Positions 8,873 through 16,880 of a DNA stretch of 64,000 bases are shown in pieces. Made by a program: the position numbers and the translations under genes. Numbering within the stretch: position 1 is the first letter of the stretch; each line of letters starts with the position of its first letter. The notes beneath the pieces were generated by a model, which ran no database searches, was not told the DNA's origin, and worked only from the letters and a program-made list of their open reading frames with translations. Origin of the DNA: Methanocrinis alkalitolerans (GTDB taxonomy: Archaea; Halobacteriota; Methanosarcinia; Methanotrichales; Methanotrichaceae); assembly GCF_029167205.1 (NCBI RefSeq), contig NZ_JARFPL010000007.1:1-64000 (forward strand), written 5' to 3'.

Positions 8873-9607
8873 TCATTCGAGGTTCAGCTCCCTCGCCCTC
8901 TCCATAGCCTCCTTTGCCTCATCATCTCTTCCCAGAGATCTGAGGGCTAGAGCCATGTTCTGCCAGGCTGTTGTGGTGTACGCGGGGTAGATCTCCACAG
9001 CCTTACCGAAGCACTCCACCGCCTCCTCAGGCCGGCTGAGGGCGATGAGGCAGACCCCCTTGTTGTTCCAGGTGTAGAAGTCGAAGGGGTCGATGAGGAT
9101 CGACTCGTCGTAACACTTCAGGGCTTCTTCGTGCATGCCAAGGTTGTCGAGGGCTGCCCCCTTGTTGTTCCATGCCCTCCCCGCCCGAGGTCCCAGAGGG
9201 TCCATCTCTATGGCCATATCGTAAGCTTCGGCAGCTTTTTGGAATTCTTTAAGGTTGTGGAAGGCGTAGCCCTTGACGATCCAGGACCTCAGATCCGACG
9301 GATCGATCTCGAGGGCTTTATCTGCAGACTCCAGCGCCTCTTCGTGCCTTGCCAGCTCGTTCAAGGCGATCGCTTTTCCTCTCCAGCTCGGAGCGTGATC
9401 CGGCTCGATCTCCAGAGCCGTCTCGAAAGATGCAACTGCCTCATGATATCGTTCTTCTTTCCTTTGAGCCTCGCCCAGGAGACTCCAGGCCTCCAAGAAG
9501 AGGGGTTCCTTCTCTATCGCCCTCTCCAGGTGGCCTATCGCCTCGTTGAAACCGCCGGAGCTGTAGCTTCCGCCACCCTTCCTGTACCAGTAATCCGCAT
9601 CCAACAA
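8873..9607 (-). CDS. TPR-repeat protein
   Basis: This 244-residue protein is made almost wholly of six TPR units (FNEAIGHLERAIEKEP, YHEAVASFETALEIEP and so on). It has no signal peptide or membrane segment, so it is probably a cytosolic scaffold. The start is a TTG with GAGGCGG about 10-15 bases upstream; a second TTG follows at once, so the exact start is uncertain. It points toward the nuclease-like gene and follows an Mrr-like gene on the same strand. Its partner is unknown. Confidence 0.75.
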   Translation of the reverse strand: MLDADYWYRKGGGSYSSGGFNEAIGHLERAIEKEPLFLEAWSLLGEAQRKEERYHEAVASFETALEIEPDHAPSWRGKAIALNELARHEEALESADKALEIDPSDLRSWIVKGYAFHNLKEFQKAAEAYDMAIEMDPLGPRAGRAWNNKGAALDNLGMHEEALKCYDESILIDPFDFYTWNNKGVCLIALSRPEEAVECFGKAVEIYPAYTTTAWQNMALALRSLGRDDEAKEAMERARELNLE

Positions 9608-9683
9608 ACCGCCACCGCCTCAGCCGTAGATCTGCAAAAGGGGAGTTCCATCACCCGGATTTCGGTTTTGTAGGAGAACCTTG

Positions 9684-10400
9684 TTAAGGGTTGTGGAACC
9701 CCTCCAGGACGGCTTCGAACCACCCGTATAGGGCTCCAAAGCCCCTTCTAACCGTCTCGTCGCCGAGATCCAGGATCTCCGAGACTTCGAGGTCGCCCAG
9801 GCCGCCTCGATACACAACATCTGAGAGATCCTCAATGATCCGCTCCATGGGGGCTGCATCAAAACCGTAACTTTTGACATAAAGGATGGCTATGGAAAGG
9901 ATGAGCAGTACGGCTACGATGCCAGCCTTGGATCTCCGACCCGCCCCATCATCTTGCATATCCGACCGATCCATCGCTTCCCTTCTGCATAAACCCCTCT
10001 TCTCGGCGACGTTCCTTCGGAGCCGCTCGATCTCCCCAGGACCCCAGAGCCTAACCCCCAGCCGTTGGGCCAAATCCGCCGCCGACCTGGAGAACCCAGA
10101 AGAGGGCGATACGACCACGATGATCCTCCCCGGTTGCGAACCCGCGGCTTTGGCGACCCGTTCTACGTCGGCATCGTCGACCAACCCATCGGTTCTTTTA
10201 CAATATATGCTATAGGTTACCTTATGGCCGACCTCGTCGGTCCTGGTGGCGACGATCTCCGCCCAGCCTTCGCTGGATTTTGTGATATTTTCGACCCTGT
10301 AGCAGTTCAGCTCTATGAGATCCCCAAATTCCTCCTCGAAGGAGTATCCGGTCTCGAGCGGGTTCAACCATCTCGCCCCCATCTGATATCCGACCCCCAT
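9684..10400 (-). CDS. Mrr-like restriction-endonuclease-fold protein with a membrane segment
   Basis: The 238-residue protein has an N-terminal PD-(D/E)XK-like domain of the Mrr/restriction-endonuclease type. Features are FEEEFGDLI, a core strand YSIYCKR and the trailing pattern IIVVVSPSSGFSRSAADLA followed by GVRLWG. A transmembrane helix lies near residues 161-178, and the C-terminal tail contains DLGDLEVSEILDLG-like phrases. Such membrane-linked Mrr-like proteins are known but poorly understood. The active-site acidic residues are not all certain, so activity is open. No methyltransferase partner is nearby, which argues against a classical restriction system. An alternative ATG lies six codons in. 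Confidence 0.6.
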   Translation of the reverse strand: MGVGYQMGARWLNPLETGYSFEEEFGDLIELNCYRVENITKSSEGWAEIVATRTDEVGHKVTYSIYCKRTDGLVDDADVERVAKAAGSQPGRIIVVVSPSSGFSRSAADLAQRLGVRLWGPGEIERLRRNVAEKRGLCRREAMDRSDMQDDGAGRRSKAGIVAVLLILSIAILYVKSYGFDAAPMERIIEDLSDVVYRGGLGDLEVSEILDLGDETVRRGFGALYGWFEAVLEGFHNP

Positions 10401-10635
10401 CCGGGATTTTGACGCCTTTTTTCTGCCTTATAGACAAATACCTTATATATTATGATATTCTATGGTTATTTATAGTTGGGGCAAACTGCTGAACGGAGAA
10501 TCTCTCACCATCCATCTCATCGGGATGCGGGCGTTTGGGTCGAGAGATCCGCCGACGCGCGCTCCATCATGGTAAGTTATATATTGCCAAGCCGCAATTC
10601 GCTGTCCGCATGTACGTGGACGGTGGTGATGATAT

Positions 10636-10959
10636 ATGAGTTCGATGCAATCTGAGATCGCCAGCCGTCTGGTCCAGTTCCTCGACCTGGACACGGATGG
10701 AAGAAGGCGATTCGTTCTGGGGGTCATCCTAGAATCGGGCGAAATCACCGTAAGCTCCCTTTACAAGGCGGTCAAAGAGCAGTTTGAGACATCAAGGAAG
10801 GTCGTAGCGTCCCTGTTGGGATACATCTGCTCCAAGCTGGGTATCCTGAGGGCACATAAGAAATCCTACCGTCTGCCAACGGTTTACATCCTTAAAGAGG
10901 AGTATACCGACCTCGTCAGGTCGGTCCTCAACGCCACCGCCGTTCCCGGCGAGTCATGA
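10636..10959 (+). CDS. Small helix-turn-helix-like protein, first of an overlapping pair
   Basis: The 107-residue product is mostly helical. It has a wing-like segment (ILESGEITVSSLYKAVKEQFETSRKVVASLLGYICSKLG, written here only as a pattern across residues 31-70) typical of winged-helix DNA-binding domains. It resembles a small methanogen-restricted family (possibly DUF2551), a tentative link made from memory. A ribosome site (GGTGGTGAT) precedes the ATG. The stop overlaps the start of the next gene (ATGA), so the two are translated together and may act together as regulators. Confidence 0.65.
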   Translation: MSSMQSEIASRLVQFLDLDTDGRRRFVLGVILESGEITVSSLYKAVKEQFETSRKVVASLLGYICSKLGILRAHKKSYRLPTVYILKEEYTDLVRSVLNATAVPGES

Positions 10960-11357
10960 CCCAGGTCAAAAACGCTCCAAGAACTGCGACCACCCTGAAG
11001 ATCAGATCCAAGTCGGAACACTGGATAACCCGCTCCAAAGACCCCTACCTGGAGCTTATGCTCCGGCTCTTTCAGGATGAGAAGACCGCCCGCCGCGGCA
11101 GGGATTTCCTGACGATGGTGGAGGTAGGCCAAGAGAAGGGCGAACCGCTAAAAACCAGGGACTGGAAACGGATAATGGAAGAGCTGGACGTCTCCAGATC
11201 TGCATTCTATTTCATGAGAAACAAGCTCTTGGGGGCGGGGCTCATCGCCGTCCGGTCCGGAGAATACAGGCTCTCCGGGATGTTCTCCCGCGACCTCGCG
11301 GACATGTCCCGATGGTGGTGGACGGCGGTTATGGGAAACGACCCCGAGACTTTATGA
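10956..11357 (+). CDS. Small HTH-like protein, second of an overlapping pair
   Basis: The 133-residue product overlaps the preceding gene by four bases. Its middle and C-terminal parts (DWKRIMEELDVSRSAFYFMRNKLLGAGLI, residues about 67-95) read as a helix-turn-helix with a wing, ending in RSGEYRLSG. This suggests a DNA-binding partner of the upstream protein. No family is recognised. It is convergent with tfe, with 29 bases between the stops. Confidence 0.6.
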   Translation: MTQVKNAPRTATTLKIRSKSEHWITRSKDPYLELMLRLFQDEKTARRGRDFLTMVEVGQEKGEPLKTRDWKRIMEELDVSRSAFYFMRNKLLGAGLIAVRSGEYRLSGMFSRDLADMSRWWWTAVMGNDPETL

Positions 11358-11386
11358 TCATCGGCGACCGTCGGAAGGAATAGGAT

Positions 11387-11884
11387 CTACAGGGCAGCGG
11401 TCAGCTCTCCCATCCTCTTCTCGATCGTCGAAACTATCCTGTCGTTCTCCATGTACTCAAGGCCGGCTCCGCAGAAGGGACATATGAAGTTGTTCTCGCT
11501 CGCCTCGTCGAAGACGAAACGGGCACATCCGCCGACGCATGCGTAAAATATGTTGTTCTTCTCGTAGCTGAGCCGCTCTTCCAGCTTTCTTAAGAGCTTT
11601 CTTGCCTCCGACTCCAGGGCACGATCCATATTCTCCATGCAGAGGGCCCAGAGATATGTAAGCCAGCCGCTCTCGGGGTCCCTCTCCCTCCTGTACTTCG
11701 CGAGGCGGTGCTCGTAGAGGAGATAGAGGGTCCTCCTGACGGCGTTCAGGCTGATCCCCGTGATCTCCGCCACGTATTCGTCGGTGACCTCGTCGTCGGG
11801 CATGCACTCGACTATGTGGAGCCCCTCTTCCCCTACGAGCTTGGAGAGATAAGCACGTTGTATCGGATCCTCGATCAGAACCAA
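11387..11884 (-). CDS. tfe: Transcription initiation factor E (TFE alpha)
   Basis: The 165-residue protein has the archaeal TFE layout: an N-terminal winged helix (about 1-85, with TGISLNAVRRTLYLLYEHRL), a linker coiled coil and a C-terminal zinc ribbon. The ribbon cysteines are visible in YACVGGC and CPFCG (about residues 118-142). TFE helps TBP, TFB and RNA polymerase open promoter DNA. Length is normal for the family. Confidence 0.93.
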   Translation of the reverse strand: MVLIEDPIQRAYLSKLVGEEGLHIVECMPDDEVTDEYVAEITGISLNAVRRTLYLLYEHRLAKYRRERDPESGWLTYLWALCMENMDRALESEARKLLRKLEERLSYEKNNIFYACVGGCARFVFDEASENNFICPFCGAGLEYMENDRIVSTIEKRMGELTAAL

Positions 11885-12069
11885 GAGATCACCCCTTTGG
11901 GCCTCCCGGTGGGAGAACCAGCATCATTGAAGTCTTTGACCATCTCATTTCCCGCATTGAGAAGTTAGTGCACCGATAGGTTATAGCGATTTCCCTGGTC
12001 AGAACCAGGGGCAAACCCTCCCTCTTCGGCCCACCGCCCCTCCACCGGATCTGGAGAAGGAAGACCGCA

Positions 12070-13410
12070 TCATGATCCGCCGGAGGCACCCCCCCCTTGG
12101 GCTCTGATCCTCTCGACGAACCTCCTTTTCTTGTCGATCGCCCTCTCGGCTGCGATGTCGACCTTCTCGCTCATCTCGGCGAAGTCCCGGACGGGCCCCT
12201 CGTCCACCACCTTCTTTATGGGGGTATATGCAGACTCCCGGAACTGGGGCTCAAAGTCCTTTATCCCGTCTCTGGTGTGTAGCTCTATGCCGCACCCCTC
12301 CTCGACCCTACCGATCATATCGATATCGACCCCGGTGCCCCTGACGACCTTCATGAGCTCCTCGGCGGAGGAGGGGGGGGCGATTATGAGGAGGGCGTCT
12401 ATAGAGACCCCAAGGTAGTCGATCTCCAGCGCCTCCAGCATCTCCAAGACCCTCCGGTTGACGAGCCCTCTCATCATCTCCTCTTCGAAGACGAGCTTCA
12501 CCCCCGCGGTCTTGGAGATCTCTTTAGCATCCCCCCTGATGCCGCCGTTGGTGACGTCGGTCATGGCGTGGATCTCGACGTCTGCATCCAGGAGCGCCGA
12601 AGCCGCCTCCAGGAACTTGACGTTGATCGTCTCCTCGACGACTTCGTGGTGGCCATAGTAGAGGGCCGCGGCACAGACCGTCCCCCCACCGGCCCCTTCC
12701 GTCATCAGGATGACGTCCCCAGGGGCGGCGTTCTTCCTCGGTGAGAGCCGATCTGATACCCCCACCGCTCCGACGCAGCCTGTCAGCCGATTTCCTATCA
12801 CCATGTCCCCCCCGATCCGCAGGGTAGAGCCGGTTATGAGGGGCACCCCCACCACCTCTCCTACGGCAGCGATCCCCGCCAGGTGGTCGAAGAGACGGCT
12901 GACGTCCCCGTCGTCGGCCAGGTGGATGTCGGAGAACATGGCGACGGGGCGGGCCCTCATGACCAGTATGTCCCTCAGGGTCGCCCTTGTGACGTGAAAG
13001 CCCGCGAGGAAGGGGTAGTCGCTGAGGCGGGAGTGCATCCCGTCAACGGTGAGGACGATGTACTTTCCTCCCGCCTCCACGGCCCCCGAGTCGTCGAGCT
13101 GCCTTGAGTCGACGACGGCTCCCGTCTCCCCGATCACCTCGGCGATCTTCTCGTGGGCGTAGAAGTCGCCCGAGCCCCGGGACCCGACCCCAAACTCCCC
13201 CATGGTGACCCCTGCCTCCGATAGGTCGAAGACCTCGCCTTTCGGATCCAACGTCGCCCTCGCTTCCTCTACGACGGCTTTTGCGAGCTCCCCGGCGTAC
13301 TCTCTTGAGATCCTCGCCCCCTTCACCTCCAGGATCATCCCGGCGAGTCTCTCCGGGACGTCTTCGTCCCCCCTCGATAGGCACCTCTTCGCAAATCCCT
13401 CCAGATCCAT
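12070..13410 (-). CDS. AIR synthase-related (PurM/SelD/HypE-like) protein
   Basis: The 446-residue protein has an N-terminal helical extension of about 65 residues, then the two-domain PurM-like ATP-binding fold: VTMGEFGVGSRGSGDF, VLTVDGMHSRL, the ATRATLRDI helix, MFSDIHLADDGD and MTDVTNGGIRGDA. Enzymes of this fold make phosphate or carbamoyl intermediates (PurM, SelD, ThiL, HypE). The sequence best fits the selenophosphate-synthetase-related group found in methanogens. It lacks the C-terminal cysteine of HypE and a SelD-type N-terminal Cys/Sec loop, so neither activity can be assigned. It is divergent from fdhA with 160 bases between them. Confidence 0.75.
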   Translation of the reverse strand: MDLEGFAKRCLSRGDEDVPERLAGMILEVKGARISREYAGELAKAVVEEARATLDPKGEVFDLSEAGVTMGEFGVGSRGSGDFYAHEKIAEVIGETGAVVDSRQLDDSGAVEAGGKYIVLTVDGMHSRLSDYPFLAGFHVTRATLRDILVMRARPVAMFSDIHLADDGDVSRLFDHLAGIAAVGEVVGVPLITGSTLRIGGDMVIGNRLTGCVGAVGVSDRLSPRKNAAPGDVILMTEGAGGGTVCAAALYYGHHEVVEETINVKFLEAASALLDADVEIHAMTDVTNGGIRGDAKEISKTAGVKLVFEEEMMRGLVNRRVLEMLEALEIDYLGVSIDALLIIAPPSSAEELMKVVRGTGVDIDMIGRVEEGCGIELHTRDGIKDFEPQFRESAYTPIKKVVDEGPVRDFAEMSEKVDIAAERAIDKKRRFVERIRAQGGGASGGS

Positions 13411-13570
13411 GAAGGACCGTTGGCGCCAGGGGATAAAAAGAGGCCCCTTACGGATGGAAGGTGCAGACCGGGGGTTGAAGATATATCCTCGGAACGCTCA
13501 TGGTCGATGAAGATCTGGCCAATTCGGCATCGATGCATAGACAGATATCATTCTTCGAGGGGGACCCAAT

Positions 13571-15640
13571 TTGACTCCTGATATGAAGTTCGTTCCCACC
13601 ACCTGCCCCTACTGCGGCGTTGGATGCGGCCTCAATCTTGTGGTCGGTGGGGGGCGGGTGATGGGGGTGGAGCCGTGGCAGGCCCACCCCATAAACGAGG
13701 GGAAACTCTGCCAGAAGGGAAGGTACTCCCACCAGTTCATCCAGAGCCGCGACCGGCTCACGACCCCCCTCATAAAGAGGGACGGCGCCTTCGTCCCTTC
13801 GAGCTGGGAGGAGGCCCTGGGGCTGGTGGCGGAGAGGCTATCAGCCTACGGCCCCGAGGAGATATTCTTCCTCGCCTCGGCGAAGGCGACTAACGAGGAG
13901 AACTACCTGATGCAGAAGTTCGCCCGGGTCGTCGCAAAGACTAACAACGTAGACCACTGCGCCCGGCTCTGCCACTCCTCCACCGTCTCCGCCCTCTCGG
14001 AGGTCTTCGGGTCGGGGGCGATGACCAACTCGATCTTCGACATCGAGGAGTCAAGATGCATCTTCGTCATAGGGAGCAACGCCTTCGAGCAGCACCCCCT
14101 GATTGGACGAAGGCTCGTCATCGCGAAGAAGAGGGGGGCGAAGATCATCTGCGCCGATCCGAGGCTCACCCCCACGGCGAAGGCGGCGGACCTCCACCTC
14201 CCCCTCCGCCCCGGGACGGACGTGGCGCTTTTGAACGGCCTCATCCGCGAGATCATAAAGAACGGGTGGGAGGACCGGGATTTCATCGAGGAGAGGACCC
14301 GGGGATTCGGATCGGTCCTGGAGACGGTGAATAAAGGGGCTTACAGCCTGGAGAACGCCGCCGAGATCACCGGGGTCCACGCTTCTGATATCGAAAGAGC
14401 GGCGGAGTGGATCGGGACGATCAAGCCGGCGTCCCTCATATATTCGATGGGGGTGACCCAGCATACCACGGGGGTCGACAACGTCCTCTCCATCGCGAAC
14501 CTGATGATGCTCACCGGAAACGTCGGAAAGCCCGGCTCCGGCGTCAACCCCCTCCGGGGCCAGAACAACGTCCAGGGGGCCTGCGACATGGGAGCCCTCC
14601 CCAACGTCTACAGCGGGTATCAGAGGGTCACCGACGAGGGTTCCCGGGAGAGGATGAGGGGAGTATGGGGGGCGGGCGACATCGGCGATCCGAAGGCGGG
14701 GATCGCCTCCACGGAGATGATGAAGATCCTGGCGGAGGGGGCGGGGAGGATAAAGTGCCTCTATCTGATGGGGGAGAACCCGATGATGACAGACCCCGAC
14801 CTGGCCAGAGTAAAGAAGGCCCTCGAAAACCTCGAGTTCATGGTATCCCAGGAGATCTTCATGACGGAGACAGCAGAGCTCGCCGACGTCGTCCTCCCGG
14901 CCGCCTCCTTCGCCGAGAAGGACGGGACCCATACCAATACCGATCGGCGGGTCCAGAGGTTGAGGAAGGCGGTAGATCCGCCGGGGGAGGCGAGGCCTGA
15001 CTGGAGGATCATCTCCGACCTCGCGGTGCTCATGGGGTATGAGAAGGAGTTCTCTTTCGGGAGCGAGGAGGAGATCTTCGAGGAGATCGCCAGGGCGACT
15101 CCCTCCTACGCCGGGATGAGCTACCGCCGTCTCGAGGAGCCCCACGCCCTCCAGTGGCCCTGCCCCGCTCCCCACCATCCCGGAACCCCCATCCTCCACC
15201 GGGAGAGGTTCGCCACCCAAGACGGCCTTGGCGTATTCTCCGCCGTCGAATGGAGGCCCCCCGCCGAGGTCCCCACCGGCGACTACCCCTTCATCCTCAC
15301 CACCGGAAGGTCCCTCTGGCACTGGCACGCCGGTTCGATGACCCGCCGCTCGGAGAGCCTCGACACCGAGGTGAAGACCGGCTGGGTGGAGATTAGCGAG
15401 ATGGATGCAAGGGAGATGGGGATAGAGGATGGCGAGGTCGTCTTGGTCTCTTCCCGGAGGGGGGAGATCGCCGTCCCGGCGAGGGTGACGGGGGAGATAA
15501 AAGAGGGCGTAGTCTTCATACCCTTCCACTTCCGGGAGTGTCCCGCAAACCTCCTGACGAACGGAGCCCTCGACCCCGTCTCGAAGATTCCCGAGTTCAA
15601 GGCATGTGCTGTTAAGGTGGAGAAGATGAGGGGGCGGTAA
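13571..15640 (+). CDS. fdhA: Formate dehydrogenase alpha subunit, molybdopterin-binding
   Basis: The 689-residue protein matches methanogen FdhA. A [4Fe-4S] site is formed by C12, C15, C19 and C47 (CPYCGVGC, LCQKG), followed by the bis-molybdopterin-guanine-dinucleotide domains. The active-site metal ligand is cysteine (C134 in DHCARLCHSS), so it is not a selenoprotein. It would oxidise formate, or run in reverse, passing electrons to FdhB. The TTG start is chosen because GAGGGGG ends seven bases before it; an ATG four codons in (13583) is too far from that site. fdhB follows after 34 bases. Confidence 0.93.
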   Translation: MTPDMKFVPTTCPYCGVGCGLNLVVGGGRVMGVEPWQAHPINEGKLCQKGRYSHQFIQSRDRLTTPLIKRDGAFVPSSWEEALGLVAERLSAYGPEEIFFLASAKATNEENYLMQKFARVVAKTNNVDHCARLCHSSTVSALSEVFGSGAMTNSIFDIEESRCIFVIGSNAFEQHPLIGRRLVIAKKRGAKIICADPRLTPTAKAADLHLPLRPGTDVALLNGLIREIIKNGWEDRDFIEERTRGFGSVLETVNKGAYSLENAAEITGVHASDIERAAEWIGTIKPASLIYSMGVTQHTTGVDNVLSIANLMMLTGNVGKPGSGVNPLRGQNNVQGACDMGALPNVYSGYQRVTDEGSRERMRGVWGAGDIGDPKAGIASTEMMKILAEGAGRIKCLYLMGENPMMTDPDLARVKKALENLEFMVSQEIFMTETAELADVVLPAASFAEKDGTHTNTDRRVQRLRKAVDPPGEARPDWRIISDLAVLMGYEKEFSFGSEEEIFEEIARATPSYAGMSYRRLEEPHALQWPCPAPHHPGTPILHRERFATQDGLGVFSAVEWRPPAEVPTGDYPFILTTGRSLWHWHAGSMTRRSESLDTEVKTGWVEISEMDAREMGIEDGEVVLVSSRRGEIAVPARVTGEIKEGVVFIPFHFRECPANLLTNGALDPVSKIPEFKACAVKVEKMRGR

Positions 15641-15674
15641 TATCCGGGGAGATGACGCGATCGGCAAGGGAGAT

Positions 15675-16880
15675 ATGGTATACGCCTGGGCGAGCGACCC
15701 CAACCTCCGGAAGAGGGGAGAGTCGGGGGGGGCCATCACAGCCCTCCTCAAGTTCGCCCTGGAAGAGGGGATCGTCGACGCCGTCCTGGGGGTTAAGAGG
15801 GGCCTAGACCTCTACGACGCAAGGCCGGTCCTGATCACCGACCCACAAGATGTGGAGGAGACGGCGGGCTCGATCCACGGGGGTACGCTCCTCCTCTCGA
15901 AGCTCTTCGGCAAGTACCTCGCAGGCGCGGAGGGGTTTAAGGTCGCCGCCGTCATGAAGGGGTGCGACGTCATGGGGACCATTGAGCAGGCGAAGAGGGG
16001 GATGGTGAATATCGACAACCTCCTCCTGATAGGCCTCAACTGCGGCGGATCCATCGCCCCCTCCATGATGAGGCGGATGATCTCCGAAGTCTTCGGTGTC
16101 GACCCCGGGACCGTCGAGGAGGAGACGATCCACAAGGGGAGGTTTCACATCACCGTCGGCGGGGAGCACCGGGCCGTTCGGATACCGGAGCTGGAAAAGG
16201 GGGGCTACGGCCGCAGAGACAACTGCAGAAGGTGCAAGATGAAGGTCCCGAGGGGGGCTGACCTCGCCTGCGGCAACTGGGGGGTGAGAGAAGAGCTGGT
16301 GGGGGAGGCGACCTTCGTCGAGGTCTGCTCTGAGAGGGGAAGAGACCTCGTCGAGAGGGCGAAGGCCGCCGGAGCCATCGGGGTAGGCGTACCCGATGGG
16401 GCCTGCATCAAGGCTCGAAAGAGGAGGGAAGATCTGATCGTCAACCTCTCCGACGAGGAGCAGAAGAAGGACTTCGCCCTTCTGGAGGGAAGCTCCGACC
16501 GGATGAGTTTCATAGTCGAGGAGACGGCCCGCTGCATCAAGTGCTACGCCTGCATCGAGGTCTGCCCCGCCCTCTTCAACACCACCGGACCCTACATGAC
16601 GGCGTTTCCGGGGATCATCCCTCCGGGAATCGAGTTCCACCTGACGAGGTACGCCCATGTTGCGGAGAGCTGCATAAACTGCGGCCAGTGCGAGGAGCTC
16701 TGTCCCATGGATATCCCCAACGCACGGATCATGCACGCCATCGCCGCCGACCTGCAGGAGCTACATGGATACAGGGCCGGGGAGGATATGTCGAGGCCTA
16801 AGATAGCCCTCATGAAGGATCCGAAACCCGCCTCCACATCACCTCCGGCCGAAGATCTTCTCCAGCTCGGCAAAGGATAG
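15675..16880 (+). CDS. fdhB: Formate dehydrogenase beta subunit (F420-reducing, FrhB/FdhB family)
   Basis: The 401-residue protein carries the FrhB/FdhB N-terminal domain (RGESGGAITALLKFALEEG), a cysteine-rich middle (NCRRCKMKVPRGADLACGNWG) and two C-terminal [4Fe-4S] clusters, at C287/C290/C293/C297 and C333/C336/C339/C343. In methanogens this subunit binds FAD and reduces coenzyme F420. It follows fdhA directly and the two form one unit. Its last 42 bases overlap the 3' end of mutL on the opposite strand, an unusual convergent overlap. No formate transporter is seen nearby. Confidence 0.92.
   Translation: MVYAWASDPNLRKRGESGGAITALLKFALEEGIVDAVLGVKRGLDLYDARPVLITDPQDVEETAGSIHGGTLLLSKLFGKYLAGAEGFKVAAVMKGCDVMGTIEQAKRGMVNIDNLLLIGLNCGGSIAPSMMRRMISEVFGVDPGTVEEETIHKGRFHITVGGEHRAVRIPELEKGGYGRRDNCRRCKMKVPRGADLACGNWGVREELVGEATFVEVCSERGRDLVERAKAAGAIGVGVPDGACIKARKRREDLIVNLSDEEQKKDFALLEGSSDRMSFIVEETARCIKCYACIEVCPALFNTTGPYMTAFPGIIPPGIEFHLTRYAHVAESCINCGQCEELCPMDIPNARIMHAIAADLQELHGYRAGEDMSRPKIALMKDPKPASTSPPAEDLLQLGKG

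Noticed and set aside
12070..13410. Naming the PurM-like protein HypE or SelD because it neighbours fdhA
   Set aside because: It lacks the C-terminal Cys of HypE and the N-terminal Cys/Sec loop of SelD, and FdhA here uses cysteine, so only the superfamily is named.
14051..15751. 566-codon minus-strand open frame opposite fdhA
   Set aside because: fdhA is certain from its motifs. The antisense product is Pro/Gly/His/Asp-rich, the usual result of high third-position GC.
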